In this document: piece by piece, positions 51,669 through 59,839 of the stretch
Position numbering within the stretch: the first letter of the stretch is position 1
Layout of the letters: the number at the start of each line of letters is the position of its first letter
NCBI RefSeq assembly: GCF_900101785.1
Contig: NZ_LT629688.1
Location: forward strand, 434,001 to 498,000
Origin: Auraticoccus monumenti
GTDB taxonomy: Bacteria; Actinomycetota; Actinomycetes; Propionibacteriales; Propionibacteriaceae
Direction of reading: 5' to 3'
DNA: 64,000 bases
The notes under the pieces: model-generated
Database searches by the model: none
The model's input: only the letters and a program-made list of their open reading frames with translations
Told to the model about the DNA's origin: nothing
Position numbers and translations under genes: made by a program

Positions 51669-52679
51669 TCACGCCGGCACCGGGCCGGTGCTGCGCCGGA
51701 CCACGAGCCGGGCGTCCACGCGGTGCGGGCTCTCGCGGCCGTCCTGGGGCACCAGCCCCAGCCGCCACCAGGCCTGCGCCCCGACCGCCGACGGGTCGGT
51801 GACCACCGTGGTCAGCGGGGGGTGGGAGTAGGCGGCGTAGGGGACGTCGTCGACGCCGGCCACCGAGAGCCGGTCCGGGACCGGGACCCCCCGCTCGGCC
51901 AGGGCGGCCAGCAGCCCCAACGCGGTCATGTCGTTGAAGACCATCACGGCCGTCACGTCGGCCGCGAGCACGGCGTCGCAGGCGCCCCAGCCGTCGGCCA
52001 GCGTGGTGCCCCCGAAGCGCACCTCGACCTGCATCTCGGGGTGGAGCCGGCGGAACTGGGCGATGCCGTCGAGCCGGGCGGCGTTGGAGGCCGACACCTC
52101 CCGGCCGGAGAGGTAGAGGACGCGCCGGTGACCCAGCGAGTGCAGGTGCTCCAGCACCAGCTCGGCGCAGTGGTCCGAGGCGTTCACCACGTTGGTCACG
52201 TCCTGCTCCAGGTCGCGCCGGTTGACCACCACTGCCGGGGCCAGCTCCTCCAGCAGGCCGGCGACCACCGAGGTCTCCGAGCGCGGCGAGCACAGCACGA
52301 TGGCGTCCGCACGACGTCGCAGGTCACGGGCCAGCACGGGCTCGTCGGACACCTTCTCCCTGGAGTCGGCGACCAGCACCCGGAACCCGTCGTCCAACGC
52401 AGCACCGGAGAGACCGTGCAGCACGCCGTGGAAGCTCGGGTTCCCCAGGTCCGGCACGATCAGCGCGACGGTGTCGGTGCGGCCGTTGACCAGGCCGCGG
52501 GCCAGCGGGGAGGGGGCGTAGCCCAGGTCGGTGGCGGCGGTGCGGACCCGGTCGGCCAGCGTGGCGTCCACCGTCTGGCGGCCGTTCATCACGCGGGAGA
52601 CCGTGGCCAGCGACACCCCGGCCGTCCGGGCGACGTCGGCGATCGTCACCCCGCGGCGCGACCCAGCTCGCTGAGACAT
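51669..52679 (-). CDS. LacI family transcriptional regulator
   Basis: The 336-aa repressor has a classical LacI HTH (VTIADVARTAGVSLATVSRV, MNGRQTVDATLADRV) with hinge helix SPLARGL, then a two-lobed sugar-binding domain (TVALIVPDLGNPSFHGVLHG; VAGVDDVPYAAYSHPPLTTV). ATG 52679 follows AGGGGG. It is divergent from the first Gfo/Idh/MocA gene, and LacI-type operators (GAAAACGCTTTC and variants) occur before both units of the sugar locus. The inducer is probably a galactoside, given the GH42 enzyme. Confidence 0.94.
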   Translation of the reverse strand: MSQRAGSRRGVTIADVARTAGVSLATVSRVMNGRQTVDATLADRVRTAATDLGYAPSPLARGLVNGRTDTVALIVPDLGNPSFHGVLHGLSGAALDDGFRVLVADSREKVSDEPVLARDLRRRADAIVLCSPRSETSVVAGLLEELAPAVVVNRRDLEQDVTNVVNASDHCAELVLEHLHSLGHRRVLYLSGREVSASNAARLDGIAQFRRLHPEMQVEVRFGGTTLADGWGACDAVLAADVTAVMVFNDMTALGLLAALAERGVPVPDRLSVAGVDDVPYAAYSHPPLTTVVTDPSAVGAQAWWRLGLVPQDGRESPHRVDARLVVRRSTGPVPA

Positions 52680-52836
52680 CTCGACCCCCTCGTCAGCGGC
52701 GCGGCCCGGACGAGCGGACACCGTGTTCCCGCGCGATGCTACCCAGGGGCGGGGTCCGGGGCCGGGACGCCGCACCCCCGCCCTGTCGGGTGGGCCCCTC
52801 GACGTGGCATCCTCGCCCCTGGTACACATGGACCGC

Positions 52837-52850
52837 AGAAAACGCTTTCT
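52837..52850. promoter_or_regulatory. LacI-family operator before the oxidoreductase genes
   Basis: AGAAAACGCTTTCT is an inverted repeat with the central CG of LacI-family sites. It lies 17 bp before the ATG at 52867 and overlaps the leader region, so bound repressor would block transcription. Confidence 0.8.
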
Positions 52851-52866
52851 ACCGTCAAGGACGACT

Positions 52867-54189
52867 ATGCCCCGCGAACGCTACGGAATCATCGGCACCG
52901 GCTCCCGAGCAGGGATGTACATCGGGGCGATCACCGGAGAGCACGCCGACAAGGCCGAGCTCGTCGCCTGGAGCGACACCAACCCCGGCCGCCAGGACCA
53001 CTACGACGCCGTCGTGGCCGCGGCGGGCTCCCCGCTGCCGAGCCGGTGGGCCCCCGCCGACGTCGAGGCCATGGTGGCCGAGGAGCGCCTGGACCGCGTC
53101 GTGGTGACCAGCCCGGACCACACCCACGCCGAGTACGTCTCCCGGGTGCTGCTCGCCGGCGCCGACGTCGTGGTGGAGAAGCCGCTGACCATCGACGCCG
53201 AGGGCGTGCGCCGCATCGCGGCCGCCGTCGCCGAGAGCGGTCGTCAGGTCGTCACCACGTTCAACTACCGCTACAGCCCGCGCAACAGCAGCCTCAAGAC
53301 GCTGATCAGCGAGGGGCGGGTGGGCCAGGTGACCAGCGTCCACTTCGAGTGGGTGCTGGACACCGCCCACGGCGCGGACTACTTCCGTCGCTGGCACCGC
53401 CAGAAGCAGAACTCCGGCGGCCTGCTGGTGCACAAGGCCTCCCACCACTTCGACCTGGTCAACTGGTGGATCGACGCCCACCCGACCCGGGTCTTCGCCA
53501 GCGGCGGCCTGCGCTTCTACGGCCGCGAGAACGCCGAGAGCCGTGGTCTCGGTCCCCGCCCCGAGCGTGGCACCGGGCACGCGGCGGGGGACCCCTTCGC
53601 CCTCGACCTCAGCCAGGACGCCCGCAACAAGGCCCTCTACCTCGACAACGAGCACCACGACGGCTACCTGCGCGACCGCGACGTCTTCGACGAGGGCATC
53701 GACATCGAGGACAACCTGTCGCTGCTGGTCGACTACGACAACGGCGCCACCATGAGCTACTCCCTCAACGCCCACTCCCCCTGGGAGGGCTACCGGGTGA
53801 TGGTGAACGGCACCGAGGGGCGGGCCGAGCTCGAGGTCGTCGAGCGGGCGGCCGTCGTGGTGGGCCCCGAGAGCCTCGGCATCGTCGACCCCACCGCCAC
53901 CCCGGCCGACTTCGGCGTCGACGAGGTGCGTCCGGAGAGCGAGCGGCTGCTGCTCCAGCGCCACTGGGAGCGCGCCACCGAGGTGGAGATCCCGGCCGGG
54001 GTCGGCGGCCACGGCGGCGGTGACGCCTACCTGCTGCAGCACCTGTTCTCCCGCACCACCACCGACGAGCCGCTGCACCGGGTCTCCGGTCTGGAGGACG
54101 GCGTGGCGGCGGTCTCGGTCGGCATCGCCGGCAACCGGTCGCTGGAGACCGGTCTGCCCGTGGTCGTCGCCGAGCTGGACCTGCGGTGA
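52867..54189 (+). CDS. Gfo/Idh/MocA family oxidoreductase (sugar locus, first)
   Basis: The 440-aa enzyme has the Rossmann GIIGTGSRAGMYIGA, the catalytic VVVEKPLTID (EKP) and a long C-terminal domain with GGLLVHKASHHFDLVNWW. At 440 residues it is longer than typical inositol dehydrogenases (about 340) and resembles the large Gfo/Idh members found in sugar-utilisation loci. ATG 52867 follows AAGGA. It overlaps the next gene by four bases. It probably oxidises or epimerises a sugar taken up by the nearby ABC system. Confidence 0.9.
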   Translation: MPRERYGIIGTGSRAGMYIGAITGEHADKAELVAWSDTNPGRQDHYDAVVAAAGSPLPSRWAPADVEAMVAEERLDRVVVTSPDHTHAEYVSRVLLAGADVVVEKPLTIDAEGVRRIAAAVAESGRQVVTTFNYRYSPRNSSLKTLISEGRVGQVTSVHFEWVLDTAHGADYFRRWHRQKQNSGGLLVHKASHHFDLVNWWIDAHPTRVFASGGLRFYGRENAESRGLGPRPERGTGHAAGDPFALDLSQDARNKALYLDNEHHDGYLRDRDVFDEGIDIEDNLSLLVDYDNGATMSYSLNAHSPWEGYRVMVNGTEGRAELEVVERAAVVVGPESLGIVDPTATPADFGVDEVRPESERLLLQRHWERATEVEIPAGVGGHGGGDAYLLQHLFSRTTTDEPLHRVSGLEDGVAAVSVGIAGNRSLETGLPVVVAELDLR

Positions 54190-55316
54190 GCGGACCCGCC
54201 CGCGCCGGCCGGGTGCTGCGGGCGGCGGTGGTCGGCGCCGGCGCGGTGTCGCGTCTGCACGTCCGGGCCCTCGAGGCCTCCCCGCACGCCCGCCTGGTGG
54301 CGGTCACCGACCAGCAGCGCGAGCGCGCCGAGGCGCTGGTCGACGGGTGCACCCCCGACCCGGACGGCAGCCTGCCCCGCGTCCACGACGACCTGGCCAC
54401 CCTGCTGGCCACCGAGCAGGTCGACGTCGTCCACATCTGCACCCCGCCAGGTCCGCACCGCGAGCAGACCGAGGCGGCCGTCGCGGCCGGGGCCCACGTG
54501 GTCTGCGAGAAGCCGCCGGCGCTGAGCCTGGACGACCTCGAGGCGATGACCGACGCCGCGCGCCGGGCGGGGCGCGAGCTCGCCGTGGTGTTCCAGCAGC
54601 GCACCGGCAGCGCGGTCGAGCACGTCCGCGGACTGCTGACCTCGGGCCGGCTCGGCCGTCCGCTGGTGGCTCTCTGCCACACCCTCTGGTACCGCGACGC
54701 CGACTACTTCGCCGAGCCGTGGCGAGGCCGCTGGGCCACCGAGGGCGGCGGCACCACGCTCAGCCACAGCGTCCACCAGATCGACCTGATGGTCCACCTG
54801 CTCGGCGACTGGGCCTCGGTCCGGGCCGACCTGTGGCGGCTGGACCGCGAGGTCGAGACCGAGGACGTCTCCACCGCCACGGTGCGCTTCGCCGGGGGCA
54901 CGGTGGCCTCGCTGGTGGCCAGCGTCCTGTCCCCGCGCCAGACCAGCTCGCTGCGGATCGACACCGAGCACGCCACCGTCACCCTCGACCACCTCTACGG
55001 CCACGGCCACGACCACTGGCGGATCACCCCTGCCGCGCACGTCACGACCGAGGAGGCAGCGGGGTGGGCGCTGCCCGCCGCGGAGCGACCCAGCTCCCAC
55101 GACGACCTCGTCGCCTCGGTGTACGCCTCGCTGGCCGGGGGACGGCCGCTGCCCGACGTGGTGACCGCCCCGGCCCGGGCGCTGGAGATCGTCACGGCGA
55201 TCTACGCCTCCGCCGAGCTCGGCAGCGAGGTCACCCCGGAGCAGCTGCGCACCGACCCGCACCGCGCCGGTCTGAAGAGCACCGTCCGCGACCTCAGGAC
55301 CGTCCCCGCACGCTGA
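54186..55316 (+). CDS. Gfo/Idh/MocA family oxidoreductase (sugar locus, second)
   Basis: The 376-aa enzyme has AAVVGAGAVSRLHVRAL, VDVVHICTPPGPH, HVVCEKPPALS (EKP with catalytic Lys) and GGGTTLSHSVHQIDLMVHLLG in the C-terminal domain. GTG 54186 overlaps the stop of the first oxidoreductase (GTGA), so the two are made together and may act on the same sugar, for example as a keto-sugar pair. The gene ends 545 bp before the ABC transporter genes. Confidence 0.9.
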   Translation: MSGPARAGRVLRAAVVGAGAVSRLHVRALEASPHARLVAVTDQQRERAEALVDGCTPDPDGSLPRVHDDLATLLATEQVDVVHICTPPGPHREQTEAAVAAGAHVVCEKPPALSLDDLEAMTDAARRAGRELAVVFQQRTGSAVEHVRGLLTSGRLGRPLVALCHTLWYRDADYFAEPWRGRWATEGGGTTLSHSVHQIDLMVHLLGDWASVRADLWRLDREVETEDVSTATVRFAGGTVASLVASVLSPRQTSSLRIDTEHATVTLDHLYGHGHDHWRITPAAHVTTEEAAGWALPAAERPSSHDDLVASVYASLAGGRPLPDVVTAPARALEIVTAIYASAELGSEVTPEQLRTDPHRAGLKSTVRDLRTVPAR

Positions 55317-55369
55317 GCCGCACCGGCCCCGGACACCTCCCCAGGATCCGCCCCCGCCCCTGATCGCCT

Positions 55370-55606
55370 GTATGTCGTTCCGCTCTCGGCCGGCGTGTCA
55401 CGGCGTGTCGCGCTGTACCGACCTCTTGGCCCACACGTGTGCAGGGATGCGCCGCTGTCGTCTCCTGGGGTGACCGCGGCTCCAGCGTGCGCTCACGGCC
55501 AGCACAGCGGACACCTCCACCCAGGTCAGCCCTGCAGGGCTGTACGCCGTGGGCTCGGTACAGCGCGACACGCCACGCCACGCCGGTGGCGATCGCGACG
55601 ACATAC
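55370..55606. repeat. 237-bp element with 52-bp inverted arms
   Basis: The left arm 55370-55421 and right arm 55555-55606 are inverted copies with 43 of 52 positions identical. The inner 20 bases (GGCGTGTCGCGCTGTACCGA and its complement) match perfectly, and the outer nine (GTATGTCGT) too. Further paired blocks continue inward (GCCCAC/GTGGGC, GCAGGG/CCCTGC). The RNA would fold into one long hairpin. A MITE-like remnant or a structured RNA are both possible. Confidence 0.85.
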
Positions 55607-55744
55607 ACGCGGGCAGGGGCGGCCGGAGATCACCGGTCGCGAGTCGAGCGTCCGGCAGCCCGGTCTCGCGCGGCGCCCTGCAGAGTCGGCGGGGGCGGCA
55701 GACCGGTCAGGCAAGCACCGGCCCGAAGCCGCACGGTCACAGGA

Positions 55745-55814
55745 TTGAATCGTTTTTAGGACGGGCTTGCATCGGACCCCACGACTACCTACCCTCGGAC
55801 CGGTAAGCGCTTTC
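55745..55814 (+). promoter_or_regulatory. Promoter with two LacI-type operators before the sugar ABC operon
   Basis: TTGCAT (55767-55772), a 17-nt spacer and TACCCT (55790-55795) form the promoter. TTGAATCGTTTTTA (55745-55758) lies just upstream and GTAAGCGCTTTC (55803-55814) just downstream of the -10. Both carry the central CG of LacI-family sites and resemble the site at 52837-52850. Confidence 0.78.
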
Positions 55815-55861
55815 TCACGCCCACCTGACCCGAGCGACAACGACGTTCCGGAAGGACAACG

Positions 55862-57148
55862 ATGTTCCCATTCACCCGAGGTCGCCGTGCGGCCGCCGCT
55901 GTCGCCCTGACCCTGAGTGGCGCGCTGGTCCTCAGCGCCTGCGGAGGCGGCGGTGGCGAGGAGGGCGCGGAGGGGCCGGTCACCCTCGACTTCGCCTTCT
56001 GGGGCAACGACGCCCGCGCCGCGATGTACACCGAGGCCATCGACGCCTTCACGCAGCAGAACCCCGACGTCACCGTCAACGTCCAGTTCCTCGGCTTCCC
56101 CGAGTTCTGGGAGCGGCGCCAGGTCGAGGCCGCCGGCGGTGACCTGCCCGACGTGATGCAGTTCGACTACTCCTACCTGCGCCAGTACGGCGAGGAGGGC
56201 ATGCTGCTCGAGCTGGACGAGTACGTCGGCAACGGGCTGGAGACCTCGACCCTGGACCCCGCGGTGCTGGACACCGGCAAGGTGGACGGCACCCAGTACG
56301 GCGTGCCCACCTCGACCAACGCGTGGACGCTGTTCCAGAACGACGACCTGCTGGCCGAGGCCGGGGTCGACCCCTACCCCGGTGGCGGCAGCTGGGAGGA
56401 GTACAACGCCTGGTCGAAGTCGGTGACGGAGGCCACCGACGGCGAGGTGGACGGCACCACCGGCTACACCCGGATCCAGAACTTCGAGATCTGGCTGCGG
56501 GCCCAGGGCGGCCAGCTCTTCACCGAGGACGCCCAGCCCGGTTTCACCAAGGACCAGCTGCGTGAGTTCTTCAACCTCAGCCAGCCGACCCGGGAGGAGA
56601 ACGGCGGCGGCGTCTCCGGTCAGGAGGCCGAGGAGGTCTACCCGCTGTCGGCCTTCGACGCCGGTCTGGGCGCCAGCGAGCTCACCTGGGACAACTTCGG
56701 GGCCAACTACAAGTCCAACCTGGGCGAGGACGTCGAGCTCAGCATGGTCGAGCCGCCCGTCACCGTCGAGGGCGCCCAGGACCTGTACCTGAAGCCGTCG
56801 ATGCTGCACACCATCTCGGCCGAGACCGAGCACCCCGAGGAGTCTGTGGCCCTCGTCGACTTCCTGGTGAACTCCCCCGAGGTCGGCGCCGCCTTCGGCA
56901 CCAACCGTGGTCTGCCCGCCTCCAGCTCCCAGCTCGAGGGCGTCGACCTGGGTGACATGGACAGCGACATCAAGGCCTACGAGGAGTCCATCGCCCCCCG
57001 CCTGGGTGCCGCCCCGCCGGCCCCGATCAACGGCTTCGGCAGCGTCGAGGAGGAGTTCCGCACCACCGGCACCGACCTCGGCCTGGGGGTCATCACCGTG
57101 GACGAGGCGGTCGACCAGATCTTCCGCGAGATGGAGAACCTGATCTGA
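55862..57148 (+). CDS. Sugar ABC transporter substrate-binding lipoprotein (family 1)
   Basis: The 428-aa binding protein has a signal peptide with lipobox VLSAC followed by a Gly/Glu linker. The mature part has VTLDFAFWGNDARAAMYTEA, LPDVMQFDYSYLRQYGEEG, GVPTSTNAWTLFQNDDLLAEAG and the C-terminal PEESVALVDFLVNSPEV, all typical of family 1 (oligosaccharide) solute-binding proteins. It should capture a galactoside or related sugar for the two permeases that follow. ATG 55862 follows GGAAGGA. Confidence 0.94.
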   Translation: MFPFTRGRRAAAAVALTLSGALVLSACGGGGGEEGAEGPVTLDFAFWGNDARAAMYTEAIDAFTQQNPDVTVNVQFLGFPEFWERRQVEAAGGDLPDVMQFDYSYLRQYGEEGMLLELDEYVGNGLETSTLDPAVLDTGKVDGTQYGVPTSTNAWTLFQNDDLLAEAGVDPYPGGGSWEEYNAWSKSVTEATDGEVDGTTGYTRIQNFEIWLRAQGGQLFTEDAQPGFTKDQLREFFNLSQPTREENGGGVSGQEAEEVYPLSAFDAGLGASELTWDNFGANYKSNLGEDVELSMVEPPVTVEGAQDLYLKPSMLHTISAETEHPEESVALVDFLVNSPEVGAAFGTNRGLPASSSQLEGVDLGDMDSDIKAYEESIAPRLGAAPPAPINGFGSVEEEFRTTGTDLGLGVITVDEAVDQIFREMENLI

Positions 57149-57196
57149 TCTGGCCGCCCACCCGCTGACCCGTCACGACCACCTGGAGGAACGAGC

Positions 57197-58192
57197 ATGA
57201 CCGACACCAGCGCCTACCCGGCGCACACTCCGGTGGCCGTGACGGCCGCCCGCACGGAGGTCGACGTCCGTGCGGGCGACCGGCCGCCGAAGGCGCGCAA
57301 GCCGCGTCTCGGCCGGGACTCCGTCGCCGGGTACGCCTTGCTGCTGCCCTGGATGATCGGCTTCGTCGGGCTGACCGTGGGTCCCATGGTCGTCTCCCTG
57401 TACCTGTCGTTCACCCGGTACAACCTCTTCGGGGACCCGAAGTGGGTGGGTCTGGACAACTACGTCCGGCTGTTCACCAACGACCCGACGTACCTGCAGT
57501 CGGTCCAGGTCACCGCCATCTACGTCTTCCTGGGCACACCGATCAAGCTCGCCGCCGCGCTCGCCGTGGCCATGATGCTCAACTACCACGACCGCGGCTC
57601 GGCCTTCTTCCGCTCCGCGTTCTACGCCCCGTCGCTGATCGGGGCGAGCGTCAGCGTGGCCATCGTGTGGCGGGCCATGTTCAACTCCGAGGGCCCGGTC
57701 GACACCGGTCTGGGCGCGATCGGGCTCGACCTCGGCGGCTGGGTGGGCAACGTCAAGCTGGTGCTGCCGATGATGATCATCCTGGCGGTCTGGCAGTTCG
57801 GCGCCCCCATGGTCATCTTCCTGGCGGGGCTGAAGCAGGTGCCCAAGGAGCTGTACGAGGCCGCCGACGTCGACGGCGCCAGCCCCGTGAGCAAGTTCTT
57901 CCGGGTGACCCTGCCGATGCTGTCCCCGGTCATCTTCTTCAACCTGCTGCTGGAGACGATCAACGCCTTCCAGGTGTTCTCCTCGGCCTACATCATCTCC
58001 AACGGCTCCGGCGGCCCGGCCGGGCAGACGAACTTCTACACCCTGTACCTGTACAGCCGCGCCTTCTCCGACCGCCAGATGGGCTACGCCTCGGCCATGG
58101 CCTGGGTGCTGCTCATCGTGGTGGCGATCATCGCGGCGGTGCTGTTCCGCACCTCCAGGTCCTGGGTGCACTACGGAGGCGACAACAAGTGA
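57197..58192 (+). CDS. Sugar ABC transporter permease (MalF/UgpA type)
   Basis: The 331-aa inner-membrane protein has six predicted spans after a long N-terminal tail. The EAA loop is EAADVDGASPVSKFFRVTLP, which docks the ATPase. GTP-independent features (YALLLPWMIGFVGLTVGPM) match the MalF branch. ATG 57197 follows GGAGG. Its stop overlaps the GTG of the next permease. No ATPase gene is found in the locus. Confidence 0.94.
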   Translation: MTDTSAYPAHTPVAVTAARTEVDVRAGDRPPKARKPRLGRDSVAGYALLLPWMIGFVGLTVGPMVVSLYLSFTRYNLFGDPKWVGLDNYVRLFTNDPTYLQSVQVTAIYVFLGTPIKLAAALAVAMMLNYHDRGSAFFRSAFYAPSLIGASVSVAIVWRAMFNSEGPVDTGLGAIGLDLGGWVGNVKLVLPMMIILAVWQFGAPMVIFLAGLKQVPKELYEAADVDGASPVSKFFRVTLPMLSPVIFFNLLLETINAFQVFSSAYIISNGSGGPAGQTNFYTLYLYSRAFSDRQMGYASAMAWVLLIVVAIIAAVLFRTSRSWVHYGGDNK

Positions 58193-59100
58193 GCACGTCC
58201 ACGACCGTCCGGGCCGGCAGCACCGGTCCCGCCGCTCCCACGCCGGCGCCCCGACGCAAGCCGGCCCGCCGTCGTCTCGGCCCCGTGCTCTGGGTCGTCG
58301 CGATGGTCCTGCTGACCGTGCTGGTGCTCTACCCGCTGGTGTGGCTCGTCTTCGCCAGCTTCAAGCCCTCGCCGGAGTTCGGCTCCAACCGGGGGCTGCT
58401 GCCGGACGAGCCGACGGTGGCCAACTTCTTCAAGGTGGTCGAGGGCATCGCCGGGACACCGCTGTGGCGCTACTTCGCCAACTCGCTGCTGATCGCCGGG
58501 CTGTCGGTGGTGGGCACCGTGCTGTCCTCGGCGATGGCCGCCTACGCCTTCGCCCGGATCCAGTTCGTCGGCGCGCGGCTCTTCTTCGCCGCCATGATCG
58601 GCACGCTGCTGCTGCCGTTCCACGTGCTGCTGATCCCGCAGTACATCATCTTCCAGCGCCTCGACCTGATCGACACCTACATCCCGCTGATCCTGCCCAA
58701 GTTCCTGGCCATCGAGGCGTTCTTCGTTTTCCTGATGGTCCAGTTCATCCGGGGGCTGCCGCGGGAGCTGGACGAGGCGGCCCGGATCGACGGCGCGGGG
58801 CACTTCCGCACCTTCGTGTCGATCATCCTGCCGCTGATCCGCCCGGCGGTGATCACCTCCTCGATCTTCGCCTTCATCTGGACCTGGAACGACTTCCTGT
58901 CCCCGCTGCTCTACGTCACCAGCCCCGAGAAGTACCCGCTGCCGATCGCGCTGCGGCTCTACAACGACGCCACCAGCACGTCGGACTACGGCGCCACCGT
59001 GGCCGTGTCGCTGCTGGCCCTGCTGCCGGTGCTGATCTTCTTCATCGTCTTCCAGCGGTTCATCGTGACGGGCGTGGCGACGCAGGGTCTGAAAGGCTGA
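58189..59100 (+). CDS. Carbohydrate ABC transporter permease (MalG/UgpE type)
   Basis: The 303-aa protein has six predicted spans and the EAA loop DEAARIDGAGHFRTFVSIIL. VLYPLVWLVFASFKPSPEF near the start and the closing FQRFIVTGVATQGLKG are standard for MalG-type permeases. GTG 58189 overlaps the upstream stop (GTGA). It forms the channel with the MalF-type partner. Confidence 0.94.
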   Translation: MSTSTTVRAGSTGPAAPTPAPRRKPARRRLGPVLWVVAMVLLTVLVLYPLVWLVFASFKPSPEFGSNRGLLPDEPTVANFFKVVEGIAGTPLWRYFANSLLIAGLSVVGTVLSSAMAAYAFARIQFVGARLFFAAMIGTLLLPFHVLLIPQYIIFQRLDLIDTYIPLILPKFLAIEAFFVFLMVQFIRGLPRELDEAARIDGAGHFRTFVSIILPLIRPAVITSSIFAFIWTWNDFLSPLLYVTSPEKYPLPIALRLYNDATSTSDYGATVAVSLLALLPVLIFFIVFQRFIVTGVATQGLKG

Positions 59101-59105
59101 CCCCC

Positions 59106-59792
59106 GTGGCCCCGAGCAGACGAGCACCGGCAGGACGCCGGTCGCCGCGTCAGCGTGCTCGGGCCGAACGCCGGGAGGCCCTGTCGGGGTCGGGCCCGGT
59201 CCGCTCCGAGCAGGGGCCGGGCCGCTGGCCCGGTGCCACCGGGGCCTTCGCCCTGTTCGGCGAGGTGATGGTCGCCGGGGTCGTCGTGCTGCTCGTCGCA
59301 CTCCCCCTGATCACCCTGCCGCTAGCCCTGGCGCTCGGCGTCCGGCACCTGCGGCGCTACCTGCTGGCCGAGTCGCACGGGGTCGGTGAGGTGCTGGCCG
59401 ACCTGCGCCAGGGGGTGCTGGGTTCGCTGCTGGTGGGGCTGGTCACCCTCCTGCTCGGCACGGCCCTCGCCCTCGACGTCGCCCTCGGCACCGCCGGCGT
59501 GCTGCCGGGTGGTCGGGTCGTCGTGGTCGCCGGCTGGGTCGGCCTGGCCGTGCTCGGCACCGTGCTGGTGGTCGCCGCGCGCGCCTGGTCCCCCGCGACC
59601 GGGTGGCGCGCGGCCCTGCGGGCGGTCCCCCAGGAGCTCGGCACGGACCCCGTGGGCGCCTGCTACGTCGCGGTCGCGGTCGGTTTCGTGGCCCTGCTGA
59701 CCTGGCAGCTGCCGCCCCTGGTGCTCCCCGGCCTGGGCCTGCTGGTCTTCGCCTCCCTGGCCGTGCCCGAGCGACTCCTCGCCCGCGGCTGA
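59106..59792 (+). CDS. YesL-like (DUF624) membrane protein
   Basis: The 228-aa protein starts at GTG 59106, five bases after the permease. A basic Arg-rich N-terminus (about 40 residues) leads to five predicted spans. FALFGEVMVAGVVVLLVALP and VRHLRRYLLAESHGVGEVLADLRQG fit the DUF624/YesL pattern of small membrane proteins that sit in sugar ABC operons. Its role is unproven. The family call is moderate because the sequence is strongly biased to Leu/Val. Confidence 0.65.
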   Translation: MAPSRRAPAGRRSPRQRARAERREALSGSGPVRSEQGPGRWPGATGAFALFGEVMVAGVVVLLVALPLITLPLALALGVRHLRRYLLAESHGVGEVLADLRQGVLGSLLVGLVTLLLGTALALDVALGTAGVLPGGRVVVVAGWVGLAVLGTVLVVAARAWSPATGWRAALRAVPQELGTDPVGACYVAVAVGFVALLTWQLPPLVLPGLGLLVFASLAVPERLLARG

Positions 59793-59839
59793 CCGTCCCA
59801 CCCACCCGGCGCCACGGAGGCGCCAGAGAGGACCGACCC

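Larger units (their letters stand above)
55317..55861. other. 545-bp intergenic region: inverted-repeat element and transporter promoter
   Basis: No gene is evident. The left two thirds are taken up by a 237-bp imperfect inverted repeat (55370-55606). The right third holds the promoter and LacI-type operators of the transporter operon. Reading frames on both strands that share RVALYR and GTARHA only mirror the inverted arms. Confidence 0.75.

Noticed and set aside
52736-52741. TAGCAT as -10 of the LacI gene
   Set aside because: No -35 at suitable spacing could be found, so it was not listed as a promoter.
55370-55606. Retron msr/msd or riboswitch for the inverted element
   Set aside because: No reverse transcriptase is nearby, and no known riboswitch core can be recognised. 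Only the inverted pairing is supported.
55294-55748. Small genes on both strands over the inverted-repeat element
   Set aside because: They share peptides (RVALYR, GTARHA) only because the DNA arms are inverted copies.
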